A stretch of DNA of 28,464 bases, from positions 1-28,464 of IMG/VR virus record IMGVR_UViG_3300022200_003906; one strand, written 5' to 3'. Source of the stretch: a virus. The notes beneath the pieces were generated by a model that had not been told where the DNA came from, ran no database searches, and saw only the letters and a program-made list of their open reading frames with translations. Made by a program: the position numbers and the translations under genes. This document shows positions 1 through 7,813 of the stretch, piece by piece; the first letter of the stretch is position 1, and each line of letters opens with the position of its first letter.

Positions 1-20
1 CCTTTAGGGTTATAATACCA

Positions 21-52
21 AAAAAGAAAGGGCGGAAACGCCCTTTCTTTTT
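21..52. terminator. Strong bidirectional intrinsic terminator
   Basis: A perfect 14-bp stem is closed by a GAAA tetraloop (loop 35-38). The GC core GGGCG/CGCCC is flanked by an A-rich run on the left and a T-rich run on the right, so it can end transcription in both directions. It separates the gene to the left of the window from the fibre operon starting at 108. Confidence 0.9.
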
Positions 53-79
53 GACTAAAATTTCTAATCACATAACCAG

Positions 80-86
80 ATAAATA
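80..86 (+). promoter_or_regulatory. T4-type late promoter for the fibre gene at 108
   Basis: The heptamer ATAAATA (GATAAATA with its preceding base) matches the T4 late -10 box TATAAATA. With the T4 spacing the transcript would start near 92, leaving a leader of about 16 nt that contains a weak AAAGGT ribosome binding site. Confidence 0.7.
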
Positions 87-107
87 TGTAAAAAGGTAAA
101 GAATACA

Positions 108-1046
108 ATGGGCTTAACTAGACCAAAACTTGCACAGATATCAACTACTACGTCAGCGTTTGACGACCCAATTATTGTTTTAAACAATAATGCTAGTTCA
201 GGTATTAGCAATGACAAAGACATTGGCATTGTTTTTGAACGCGGTGGCGACACTAACCAAGTTTTATTATGGGATGAATCAGCTGATCAATTTGTCTTAG
301 CTAGTTCTAACGAACAAGGTGGCACGTCTGGTGATGTAACACTAATTGGATATGCTCCATTACAAATTGGTGCATTAAAAGCGTCTAGTTTAATTTTAAA
401 CAGCACACTAACATTTCCAACCTTAGATGGTAGTGCTAATCAATTCTTAAAAACAGATGGGTCAGGCACACTAAGTTGGGGCACAGTAACCTCAAGCCTA
501 ACACTTGCTGCTGATTCAGGCACACCAGATACGTTTAATACTGGTGAAACATTAACGTTTGCTGGCGGCACCGGTATTGACACTACAGTAAGCAACAACC
601 AAATCAGTGTTGCTATTGACTCAACAGTTGCTACACTAACTGGTTCGCAAACACTAACAAACAAAACACTTGGCGCTACTACTATTGCTGGCAATTTAGT
701 CCCTGCAACAAATGAAACATACAGTTTAGGTACCAATAGCTTACGCTTTTCTGAATTACACGTTGCTGGATCTACAATTTATGTAGGCGGAGCAGCATTA
801 AGTATTAGTAGTGGTACACTATATGTAGATGGATCACCAGTTGGCGCTGATGCTGACTGGCCTGGCGCAAGTGGAAATTACGATTTAAGTTACGATGCTG
901 CACAATCGGCTCAAGAAACTCCGTTTGAAAGCGGTGGCACAGATGCGTTTGGTGTAGATCTAACTGTGTTGTTTGATAACATGGATCCAGGTGGCTCTAT
1001 TATTACATATGATTACGCAGACGGTGAAGCCTACTTAGGCGCATAA
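108..1046 (+). CDS. Tail-fibre-like structural protein
   Basis: This 312-residue protein is rich in Thr, Ser, Gly, Ala and Asn and has almost no Cys. It has the low-complexity beta style of phage fibre shafts: segments such as GTGIDTTVSNNQISVAID followed by LTGSQTLTNKTLGATTI, which I recognise as common in fibre-like proteins of marine T4-like phages. A later segment, YSLGTNSLRFSELHVAG (about residues 204-220), looks like a beta-helical or knot repeat. The C-terminus is acidic. No catalytic motif is visible. It has its own late promoter at 80-86 and is followed after 28 nt by another fibre-like gene, so the two are probably made late and assembled together. The role as fibre or adhesin is inferred from composition and neighbours; the exact place on the virion is unknown. 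Confidence 0.7.
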   Translation: MGLTRPKLAQISTTTSAFDDPIIVLNNNASSGISNDKDIGIVFERGGDTNQVLLWDESADQFVLASSNEQGGTSGDVTLIGYAPLQIGALKASSLILNSTLTFPTLDGSANQFLKTDGSGTLSWGTVTSSLTLAADSGTPDTFNTGETLTFAGGTGIDTTVSNNQISVAIDSTVATLTGSQTLTNKTLGATTIAGNLVPATNETYSLGTNSLRFSELHVAGSTIYVGGAALSISSGTLYVDGSPVGADADWPGASGNYDLSYDAAQSAQETPFESGGTDAFGVDLTVLFDNMDPGGSIITYDYADGEAYLGA

Positions 1047-1049
1047 ATA
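1043..1049 (+). promoter_or_regulatory. T4-type late promoter for the fibre gene at 1075
   Basis: ATAAATA overlaps the stop codon of the upstream gene. The predicted start is near 1055, which gives a leader of about 20 nt containing AAGGA upstream of the ATG at 1075. A second promoter between two adjacent fibre genes suggests separate control of their amounts. Confidence 0.65.
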
Positions 1050-1074
1050 TAGATAACGTATTAAGGATTGGGAA

Positions 1075-2034
1075 ATGCCTACAGTATTACAACTACGCCG
1101 CGGAACAACAGCACAGAATGATGCTTTTACTGGTTCAGCTGGCGAATTAACATTTAACACAACAACAGGTGCGTTGAGAGCGCACGATGGTACAACAGCC
1201 GGCGGTGCTGAGATGCTCGTCAATACTGGTAGTAACGCAAATATTTCTCAATCAGTCACACTAACTGGAGCAGTCACTGGGTCAGGCACTATTACTAATC
1301 TTGGCAATTTAACTATTGCTACAACTGCTACAAATGACCCAACTATTACACTAGCGGGAGATTTATCTGGTAGTTGTACACTAACTAACTTAGGAGATGC
1401 TACACTAACAGCAACTATTGCTGCTAATTCAGTAGCATTAGGAACTGATACAACTGGTAATTATGTAGCAGCAGGAGCAACTTCAGGAAATGGTATTAGC
1501 GGTTCTGTAAGTAGCGAAGGTGGTACGTTTACTGTAACGTCAAATGCTACTTCTGACAATACAGCAAGTACTATTGTATATAGAGATATTTCAGGAAACT
1601 TCTCAGCAGGTACTATTACTGGTACAGCTACTACAGCACAATATGCTGACTTAGCTGAAAATTACATGGCCGATGAAGCATATGCTGCTGGTACTGTTAT
1701 CGCATTTGGTGGCGCAGCAGAAGTTACTATTGCTAACACATTTGCTTCTCGCAATACAGCAGGTGTAGTATCAACCAAACCAGCACACTTAATGAATTCA
1801 GAGTTAACTGGAGACACAGTAGTAGCATTAGCACTAGCAGGACGTGTTCCGTGCCGTGTAGTCGGCGTAGTACGTAAAGGAGACTTAATGGTAGCATCAA
1901 ACACTCCAGGATGTGCTATAGCGTGGGGAGAAGAGTTACGCGATCCACCGGCCGGTTCTATCATTGGTAAAGCACTTGAAGATAAATCAGGACAAGATGA
2001 AGGAATAATTGAAGTAGTTGTTGGTGTACGATGA
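1075..2034 (+). CDS. Tail fibre protein with tropism-determinant-like N-terminus
   Basis: The 319-residue protein opens with VLQLRRGTTAQNDAFTG followed by GELTFNTTTGALRAHDGTT (about residues 4-41). This is the familiar short N-terminal domain of many phage fibres and of major tropism determinant-like proteins, thought to attach the fibre. Residues about 60-185 are Thr/Gly-rich repeats (TGAVTGSGTITNLGNLT, then LAGDLSGSCTLTNLGDATLT), compatible with a shaft. From about residue 189 (YADLAENYMADEAY, GTVIAFGG, VVSTKPAHLMN, GRVPCRVVG, IGKALED) lies a compact C-terminal domain that I recall from many marine phage fibres and that resembles the self-cleaving chaperone-type ends. Cleavage cannot be judged here. 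Its stop overlaps the next start (ATGA), so that gene is translationally coupled. Confidence 0.8.
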   Translation: MPTVLQLRRGTTAQNDAFTGSAGELTFNTTTGALRAHDGTTAGGAEMLVNTGSNANISQSVTLTGAVTGSGTITNLGNLTIATTATNDPTITLAGDLSGSCTLTNLGDATLTATIAANSVALGTDTTGNYVAAGATSGNGISGSVSSEGGTFTVTSNATSDNTASTIVYRDISGNFSAGTITGTATTAQYADLAENYMADEAYAAGTVIAFGGAAEVTIANTFASRNTAGVVSTKPAHLMNSELTGDTVVALALAGRVPCRVVGVVRKGDLMVASNTPGCAIAWGEELRDPPAGSIIGKALEDKSGQDEGIIEVVVGVR

Positions 2035-2705
2035 TTGAAGAACAGTACAGAACAGAGTATGAAGGTGAATTTGTAATCACCGGCGTAAAATACGTTAATG
2101 GACGCAAACAACAAGAACGCGAGTTTGTTGATAACCCAATTGAAGTTAAATCAATTTCTGGTCGTGCTACTTGTGTTAGTAACGGCATTTCGTCGACTAA
2201 AATTATACTAGAACGTTTAATGAAATATCACGGGCTGTTAAATACACTACCATTAAACGTTTACAGTACAGGCGATTTATATAAAAAATTTCATGCTAAT
2301 TTTCATGTGTCATTTAACACAGACGAATTACAAGAGCTGATTGAAACTAACTTAACCGAAAATATTATTGTGTATACTAGCACTACACAATGTGTGAAGT
2401 TTCCAGGTGAATTCTTCATTATTCCTTATTCATACAAAAGCACCAAAGAAGCTGTAGCAGCATATCTAGCGGCGTTTGATGGACATCGAGAAGTGTTCTT
2501 ATTAGGATACGATGAGTATAGCGCAGATGGATTAACACGCCGCACTAAAATGATCGAATCATTAATACCAGTTCTTAAAACATACTCAAACACTAAGTTT
2601 TATCATGTTATTAGCGAAGGTAATACTCCAAAAGAATGGTTGTCGTATAGAAATTTAAAGACTATGCCATTGATGGAATATGTTAGTTACTGTGATATTT
2701 CGTAA
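2031..2705 (+). CDS. Conserved-looking unknown protein coupled to the fibre gene
   Basis: The 224-residue product starts inside the stop of the fibre gene (ATGA overlap), so it is probably translated by coupling and made at the same time. I do not recognise a named family with confidence. The second half has alternating hydrophobic strands and helices: ENIIVYTSTTQCV (about 112-124), FIIPYSYKSTKEAVAAYLAAF, then EVFLLGYDEYS (about 157-167) and NTKFYHVISEG. This looks like a Rossmann-type fold, and the LLGYDEY segment recalls nucleotide-sugar or DUF115-like enzymes, which is only a resemblance. A role in modifying or assembling the adjacent fibres is possible from position alone. Its 3' end overlaps the convergent Nudix gene by 19 nt. 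Confidence 0.7.
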   Translation: MIEEQYRTEYEGEFVITGVKYVNGRKQQEREFVDNPIEVKSISGRATCVSNGISSTKIILERLMKYHGLLNTLPLNVYSTGDLYKKFHANFHVSFNTDELQELIETNLTENIIVYTSTTQCVKFPGEFFIIPYSYKSTKEAVAAYLAAFDGHREVFLLGYDEYSADGLTRRTKMIESLIPVLKTYSNTKFYHVISEGNTPKEWLSYRNLKTMPLMEYVSYCDIS

Positions 2706-3133
2706 CTGTATAAATTTTCTACAGTTTCAATTTTGTTATAGATATCCTCAATATTGATAGTAGCCCACAAACCTGGGTGTAATGGTTTTGGAATAACACC
2801 TTTGTCAATCCACGAATATCCTAAATGTTCGTCGTTAAGTTTTGGAATAAATTCATCTGCTACTAAACAAAAAAATGTATGGTATATGAAATGATTGTTA
2901 GGGCCAGTAAAACGTTCAATAGGTACTAATTTAATATAATCAGGCATAGAGCCCATTTCTTCAGAACATTCGCGTGTAATAGTATCTAATAGTGTTTCGT
3001 TTTCTTCTACTTTGCCGCCAGGTAACCCCCAATGATAAGGATGTTTGGGATCATTACGCATTAAGTACAAATAACGTTGTGTGTTATAGGCGTAAAACCA
3101 AATACCTACTGCGTTTAGATCACCAGTGACCAC
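2687..3133 (-). CDS. Nudix hydrolase
   Basis: The 148-residue protein carries a complete Nudix box: G40-x5-E46-x7-R54-E55-x2-E58-E59-x-G61. Nudix enzymes hydrolyse a nucleoside diphosphate linked to another group, with Mg2+ held by the REXXEE glutamates. The preceding WGLPGGK is typical of the MutT/ADP-ribose pyrophosphatase group. Family knowledge allows oxidised nucleotides, nucleotide sugars, NAD derivatives or capped RNA as substrates; the sequence does not decide. It begins with GTG at 3133 and overlaps the end of gp15 by 19 nt, with a G-rich run just upstream, so it is likely coupled to gp15 translation as the last gene of the gp14-gp15 operon. A metabolic gene at the end of a tail operon is odd. 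Confidence 0.9.
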   Translation of the reverse strand: MVTGDLNAVGIWFYAYNTQRYLYLMRNDPKHPYHWGLPGGKVEENETLLDTITRECSEEMGSMPDYIKLVPIERFTGPNNHFIYHTFFCLVADEFIPKLNDEHLGYSWIDKGVIPKPLHPGLWATINIEDIYNKIETVENLYSYEISQ

Positions 3134-4551
3134 TGGCCCCCCGTGTATAATCCTTCATAACTGCGAACCCACTGAACACCATCCCACTTATATTGTAATC
3201 CGGTGTTTAAGTTAGTAACGTATTCTGTAACTGCTGCATTACTAGAGTCAAATACTACATTCCACTTCTGCCCATCATATTCAACAATATCATTCGCGCT
3301 AGCAATTAATTCGTAGTCATCACCTTGCGTGTTGAATCCTTTCCATGCTAACGCCATTGGGTCAACGGTTGAACCGTCGCTAATATCTTCGTCGCCAGCT
3401 GAGCCAATACTATCTGTTAACAAATAACGTTGTCCTGTTGCCGCCGCGGCTAATCCTGCGCCAGGACCACTACGTTGTGGGTCAATTACAGCAGTCACTG
3501 GTAATAAAGAATTAACAGGTAGTGTATCTTCATCTACTGTAAACAACATAATACGGTCATCTGTTGGATGATAAGCAACAGTACCTACGATTTCAATGTC
3601 ATTTGTACTATTTTCCAAACGAATTTGACTAATCCCGTCTCGTAGTTTACCGTATTCTTCAACAACGGCGTGCCACAGTACATTACTGTCATCTTGTGTA
3701 CTTAGACTTCCCAAATTGGTATTTGCTTCGTCTACAGCACTTGCTTTTAATACTTGTAATTGATTACCGATTAATAATACCTGATATCCATGCGGTGTAA
3801 CCTGTAGACGAGTACCTAATAACAAATCATCGTTTTCTAAAATACTATTAGTATTACCGTCGGCATCGTACATACTAGCAATAACTTTATGTATAACGCC
3901 AAGTTTAGTAACTTTAGCAGGCATGCTAATCCACACAGGCAAGGTAAATGTCATTGTCATAATATCAATTGGTTCTTCTGTGCCAACTGGAATTGTGCGA
4001 GAACTATAATTAATATCATTTAGCTCGATAACGCTTAGACTTGTCCAGTCAATGTAATTGTCTGTGCTTTGAATTTCCAACGATGGGTTAAACATTGGGG
4101 CAATTTGTTCAAACAATTGCCATTTTTGATTTGTGTTTGTAGTCCAAATATCTAACTTAATAGTTACGTCATACGGAACCGGCATGTGACGTTTAACTGT
4201 AAATGCGTTACCTTGTGTTGTTTCGTATGTTTCAGTGTCGGCATCCCAGGAACGCTGACGATAACTGCGGGTATCAACATGATACGGTTCTTGTACTCGT
4301 CCTCTGGCATATTTTAAGCCGTTTACATAAAAACTCATCATTGGAGCTGACAACATCTTATTAGCACTATTGTCTTGAATAATGTTCTGAGCTTGGCGAG
4401 AAGCATCGCCATAACGAATAGGAACAGTTAAGTATGTTGGATTACCAGAATCGTCTTTACCATACTCTACTTGAAAACCAGAAAAAATTCTTGTAAATTG
4501 TAATAAGAACCTGCGTAATTGTTCGTCGTAAAAGAAGTCAACTTGTGCCAT
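3115..4551 (-). CDS. 15: Proximal tail sheath stabilization protein, T4 gp15-like
   Basis: The N-terminal part resembles T4 gp15, which caps the top of the tail tube and sheath and joins the tail to the neck. The starts correspond: FFYDEQLRRFLLQFTRIFSG against T4 FYNSSFRRYATLMGDLFS, then TVPIRYGDASRQ against RVPITYAS. The stretch PYDVTIKLDIWTTN also fits the family. At 478 residues it is much longer than T4 gp15 (272). The extra C-terminal part from about residue 370 contains RYLLTDSIG, NDIVEYDGQKWNVVFDS and QYKWDGVQWVRSYEG, a Trp-rich pattern also found at the end of gp14 and inside gp18. Its ATG overlaps the gp14 stop (TAATG), so the two are coupled. Identity is firm for the N-terminal half; the job of the extension is unknown. 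Confidence 0.85.
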   Translation of the reverse strand: MAQVDFFYDEQLRRFLLQFTRIFSGFQVEYGKDDSGNPTYLTVPIRYGDASRQAQNIIQDNSANKMLSAPMMSFYVNGLKYARGRVQEPYHVDTRSYRQRSWDADTETYETTQGNAFTVKRHMPVPYDVTIKLDIWTTNTNQKWQLFEQIAPMFNPSLEIQSTDNYIDWTSLSVIELNDINYSSRTIPVGTEEPIDIMTMTFTLPVWISMPAKVTKLGVIHKVIASMYDADGNTNSILENDDLLLGTRLQVTPHGYQVLLIGNQLQVLKASAVDEANTNLGSLSTQDDSNVLWHAVVEEYGKLRDGISQIRLENSTNDIEIVGTVAYHPTDDRIMLFTVDEDTLPVNSLLPVTAVIDPQRSGPGAGLAAAATGQRYLLTDSIGSAGDEDISDGSTVDPMALAWKGFNTQGDDYELIASANDIVEYDGQKWNVVFDSSNAAVTEYVTNLNTGLQYKWDGVQWVRSYEGLYTGGQWSLVI

Positions 4552-5750
4552 TAGTTATCTGCCTCTGGTCTAAGCAAATCGCTTAGGCTTTGTTTGCTCG
4601 GAATATTGCCGCGATCGGTTGTAGCTACTGTAGCATTGTTATTAACAAACGAACTGCGTTGCGTAGTATTGTCATTGTTTAAGTAAGTCATTTCAGTTCT
4701 TACATTGTCTTCTACTTTCACCCAACGTGCTCCGTCATATCTAAATAATCTATTCGGATGATAATCCAAACGTAAACAATAATCACCACTTCTTGCGTTA
4801 ACTGGGAAGCTAACTCCTGGTGTTACAGGTAAACCATTTGGTGGCATTGTGTTGCCAGTTAAGTAACCAACTAAGTAACCATCTGAAGTCGGTGATACTA
4901 AACTACGATCTGCTCTAACTGCGCCCAGATCTGCTGTTAATAATGAATTATCAGCACTAATGCCAGTGCCATCTTCTGGCTCACCGTCGCTGCCATACGG
5001 AGCAACGTAGAACTTACTAACATCATATCCTGCTAGCGGAACTTCAACTTCTGCCTGAGCAAGGATCTTGTCATTAATGTCTTTGTTCTTATTGTATGTA
5101 GTTAAGTAATCGGTTAGGTCACCAGTTTCGTTGCCCTTCTCGTTAGTGTAGCCATCTAATATATCTTTGTATTCTTGTGCGCCCACCATTGGAACTGCTT
5201 TAACACGCCAAATGTGAGGCATCCAAGTTTTGGAAAAACCTTCGCTAGCAAATGACGCATCTTGAATAACATAAAACTTTGGCATACCAATTGGAATATT
5301 AGGATCCAACGGGTGAAAGTCTTTTAAATTAGGAACTTCGATAACATCGCCTGACATTAATTTACGTCCTACAGTATCGATCATATCATTATAATGAAAT
5401 GTTACAAAGATAGTGTCGTTTTGAATGAATAATCCAAATTGACTTAAATTAAAATCAATATCCTGAACATTATACACACCTCTTAATCTGTAAATAGATT
5501 CATCATAATCACGATCTCTATTTTCTAAAGTGAATAAGTCTTCGATAAAAAGCGGATTAGTTTCTGAATATACAGGACGAGTAACATCGTAATTACTTGA
5601 TTCTGTAGAATAATCCCCTGAAACTTTAGGACCTAAATATTTGTGAATATATATGTCTAAACCGCCAACGGTATATTGCTCGGAAATTACTCGATCCAAA
5701 TATTTGTAATCGTTTCGCTTTTCAGGAGACCATAAACTTAATCTTGGCAT
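4551..5750 (-). CDS. 14: Neck protein, T4 gp14-like
   Basis: The 399-residue product resembles T4 gp14 (256 residues), which forms the neck with gp13 and closes the packaged head. Shared features are LFIEDLFTLENRDRDYD (T4 has LIFGEDLKNKFTKAW), QFGLFIQNDTIFVTF (T4 FGMQVQDEVTLSI) and SGDVIEVPN (T4 EGDLIYFPM). The C-terminal 150 residues are extra and include GDYCLRLDYHPNRLFRYDG followed by ARWVKVEDN (about residues 322-349), a Trp-containing motif echoed in gp15 and gp18. It is the first gene of a minus-strand operon with gp15 and the Nudix gene. The nearest consensus late promoter lies at 5829-5823, giving a leader of about 67 nt; the region just before the ATG has no clear Shine-Dalgarno. Confidence 0.85.
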   Translation of the reverse strand: MPRLSLWSPEKRNDYKYLDRVISEQYTVGGLDIYIHKYLGPKVSGDYSTESSNYDVTRPVYSETNPLFIEDLFTLENRDRDYDESIYRLRGVYNVQDIDFNLSQFGLFIQNDTIFVTFHYNDMIDTVGRKLMSGDVIEVPNLKDFHPLDPNIPIGMPKFYVIQDASFASEGFSKTWMPHIWRVKAVPMVGAQEYKDILDGYTNEKGNETGDLTDYLTTYNKNKDINDKILAQAEVEVPLAGYDVSKFYVAPYGSDGEPEDGTGISADNSLLTADLGAVRADRSLVSPTSDGYLVGYLTGNTMPPNGLPVTPGVSFPVNARSGDYCLRLDYHPNRLFRYDGARWVKVEDNVRTEMTYLNNDNTTQRSSFVNNNATVATTDRGNIPSKQSLSDLLRPEADN

Positions 5751-5822
5751 ATTAAATAATCTTTATATGTTGTAAATTTACCACAATAAGTACAGTTTAT
5801 GAACTCACGGCAAATTTTTATG

Positions 5823-5829
5823 TATTTAT
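5823..5829 (-). promoter_or_regulatory. Late promoter for the gp14-gp15-Nudix operon
   Basis: On the minus strand the sequence reads GGATAAATACA, matching the late -10 box. It lies back to back with the plus-strand sigma-70 promoter at 5844-5872. The leader to the gp14 ATG would be about 67 nt, longer than for other late genes in the window. A one-mismatch box, TATAAAGA, lies nearer the ATG, so the true start is uncertain. Confidence 0.5.
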
Positions 5830-5843
5830 CCGCTTTGACCAGG

Positions 5844-5872
5844 TTGACAGCATTGGATCAGGGTTCTATAAT
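5844..5872 (+). promoter_or_regulatory. Consensus sigma-70 promoter for the gene at 5903
   Basis: TTGACA (5844-5849) and TATAAT (5867-5872) are both exact consensus with the optimal 17-nt spacer. The start would fall near 5879, followed by a leader with AAGGAG (5891-5896) ahead of the ATG at 5903. This marks the gene as early, read by unmodified host polymerase, in the middle of late structural genes. Confidence 0.92.
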
Positions 5873-5902
5873 AAGCAGATACTAACAAACAAGGAGTTAG
5901 AC

Positions 5903-7033
5903 ATGGCTCGTAAGCCACAAAGCAATAAGATCAAAGTAGCAGCAGCAGAAGCCAAGTATGTAGGTTCTGAACCTACATGGGAAGCACAACCTGCGGAAGA
6001 AAAACGCACCGGTGCGCTAGTATCAGCACTGAACTGGTACAATTACGCTTGCGATAAAAAGCAGGCTAAAGAAATGATGCTTGAATACTTAAAAGCAGCA
6101 GGCAACGCTGATAGTTATAAAGTAATCAAGGGCGTAGCAGACGGTAACTTGAATCTTACTGCTGCTTGGTTGTGCCGCATGAGTACACAAGGATTTGAAC
6201 TAAACGAAAATGAGCGCGAGCGCATCTCAATCGAAGTGTCGCGTCATAAAGACACCAAACCAAAAGTAGCAGAAACAGAAGAATCAGAGGATACTAAACC
6301 TAAAGGACCAAGTATCCAGGATCGTATGCTTGAAAAAGCAAATGAAGCCGCCGGGGAACTAGAAGGGATACTGGACAACTTTATTCTCAACGGTTGTAAG
6401 CCGGTTAAAGGCGAGGATGCTATTAGTGTACTAAAAGTGGCTAATATCCTGCCGCAGCATATTTCAGTAATCACCGATGTGTGGGAAGCAAAGCTCAATG
6501 AATTCCGAGCAGCGCACGATGGTGACGAAGAAATTGCCGAGTACTATGCTAATTATGGCAAGATTGAACTGCGTAACCTTGTAAAATTTGCTGAACAAGT
6601 GATTGCTGACGCATTGAGTTATGTACAATTTAAGAAGGTTGCTAAAACTCCGCGTCGCAAAAAACCAGTGCCGCCAGAAAAAGTAGTAGCAAAACTCAAG
6701 TACCAAAAGGAATTTGGCGATATTAAGTCAGAAAAGCCGGTAAAGATCCTCGGTGCTAAAGAAATGTTTGTATACAATACAAAAACTCGCAAACTACAGT
6801 ATTATGTAGCAGATCAACACGCAGGTAGTTTGTATGTAAAGAGCAATGCTATCATTGGGTTTGATCCTATTGCGAGCGTGAGTAAGACTCTACGCAAGCC
6901 CGACGAACAACTTAAAGAACTCATGAAAGCGAGCAAGCCAAATAGCCGCAAGTTCTTTAAAGACGTGCGAGCAGTAGAAGCCAAATTAAATGGACGCTTT
7001 AATGAGAACCTGATCATCCTGAAAGTACACTAA
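5903..7033 (+). CDS. Unknown lysine-rich protein under an early promoter
   Basis: I do not recognise the family of this 376-residue protein. The N-terminal third (to about residue 115) has hydrophobic helices, including GALVSALNWYNYACDKKQAKEMMLEYLKAA compressed here as GALVSALNWYNYA and AKEMMLEYLKAA. A charged Lys/Glu linker runs to about 135. The middle is helical (DRMLEKANEAAGELEGILDN, ILPQHISVITDVWEAKLNEF). After a basic stretch, KTPRRKKPVPPEKVV (about 247-261), the C-terminal domain contains LGAKEMFVYNTKTRKLQYYV and ends in strongly basic sequence. It has no signal peptide or membrane segment and looks cytoplasmic, perhaps nucleic-acid binding given the basic tracts. The perfect sigma-70 promoter and good ribosome binding site point to strong early expression, so it is probably not a neck protein despite sitting between gp14 and gp13. 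Confidence 0.85.
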   Translation: MARKPQSNKIKVAAAEAKYVGSEPTWEAQPAEEKRTGALVSALNWYNYACDKKQAKEMMLEYLKAAGNADSYKVIKGVADGNLNLTAAWLCRMSTQGFELNENERERISIEVSRHKDTKPKVAETEESEDTKPKGPSIQDRMLEKANEAAGELEGILDNFILNGCKPVKGEDAISVLKVANILPQHISVITDVWEAKLNEFRAAHDGDEEIAEYYANYGKIELRNLVKFAEQVIADALSYVQFKKVAKTPRRKKPVPPEKVVAKLKYQKEFGDIKSEKPVKILGAKEMFVYNTKTRKLQYYVADQHAGSLYVKSNAIIGFDPIASVSKTLRKPDEQLKELMKASKPNSRKFFKDVRAVEAKLNGRFNENLIILKVH

Positions 7034-7036
7034 ATA
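7030..7036 (+). promoter_or_regulatory. Late promoter for gp13
   Basis: CTAAATA overlaps the TAA stop of the upstream gene. The predicted start is near 7042 with a 19-nt leader containing AAGGA-like and ACAGGAT elements before the ATG at 7061. It lets gp13 be expressed late although the gene lies downstream of an early transcription unit. Confidence 0.6.
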
Positions 7037-7060
7037 GTGTAATAAGGATGGACAGGATAT

Positions 7061-7813
7061 ATGAGTTTAGATTCTCTAAAGCAAGATCTCTTTAAATACG
7101 TAGGACTAAGATTAGGCGATGGCATCATTGACATTGAACTTGATCCAGAGCATTATGAAATTGCTTATCAAGAAGCACTTGGTATTTTTAGACAACGATC
7201 GCAGGCTAGCACGGAAGAGAGCTATGCGTTTTTAACACTCCAGGAAGGGCAGGATACTTATACACTACCACAAGAGGTAACACATGTCCGTCAAATTTTC
7301 AGACGTACTCTGGGGGATGCTACTGGCCCTTATAGTAGTAGCTTTGACCCATTTAGCCAGGCTACTCTTAACGTCTACCTTCTAAACTACACTTACGCAG
7401 GTGGATTGGCCACCTTTGAAATGTACTCGCAGTATGTTGAACTTGCGATGCGTATGTTTGGTGGGTTTATGAACTACACGTTCAACCCTGTAACAAAAGA
7501 ACTTCGTGTTGTGCGTGATCCAAAAGGCACAGGTGAAGAAATTCTACTATGGGTGTTTAATGCCAAACCTGAGGTAACATTACTACAAGACTATCAAACT
7601 TCACAGTGGATTAAAGATTACACAACTGCTGCTGCTAAAGTTATTATTGGCCAAGCACGTGAGAAGTTTGCTTCAATTGCTGGTCCGCAAGGTGGTTCTG
7701 CGCTAAACGGTTCTCAAATGAAGCAAGAAGGTATGGCTGAAAAAGCAACATTAATCGATGATTTGCGCAACTATGTAGATGGCTCTCAGCCACTTACTTG
7801 GGTTATTGGTTAA
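7061..7813 (+). CDS. 13: Neck protein, T4 gp13-like
   Basis: The 250-residue protein fits the gp13 neck family, which with gp14 joins the filled head to the tail. The start LKQDLFKYVGLRLGDGIIDI with ELDPEHYEIAYQEALGIFRQ is the characteristic head-connector opening, followed by LQEGQDTYTLPQEVTHVRQI. The middle, FGGFMNYTFNPVTKELRVVR, and the C-terminal helix QWIKDYTTAAAKVIIGQAR also fit. T4 gp13 is 309 residues. gp14, its partner, is on the opposite strand 1.3 kb to the left, unlike T4 where 13 and 14 are adjacent and co-directional. The next gene starts immediately after the stop codon. Confidence 0.85.
   Translation: MSLDSLKQDLFKYVGLRLGDGIIDIELDPEHYEIAYQEALGIFRQRSQASTEESYAFLTLQEGQDTYTLPQEVTHVRQIFRRTLGDATGPYSSSFDPFSQATLNVYLLNYTYAGGLATFEMYSQYVELAMRMFGGFMNYTFNPVTKELRVVRDPKGTGEEILLWVFNAKPEVTLLQDYQTSQWIKDYTTAAAKVIIGQAREKFASIAGPQGGSALNGSQMKQEGMAEKATLIDDLRNYVDGSQPLTWVIG

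Noticed and set aside
11-16. TATAAT near the left edge as a promoter
   Set aside because: No -35 box is visible in the window and transcription would run straight into the terminator at 21-52.
440-736. Minus-strand open frame inside the fibre gene, and similar antisense frames in most large genes
   Set aside because: They mirror Thr/Ala/Ser-rich coding on the other strand, have no recognisable domains and no promoter or ribosome binding site.
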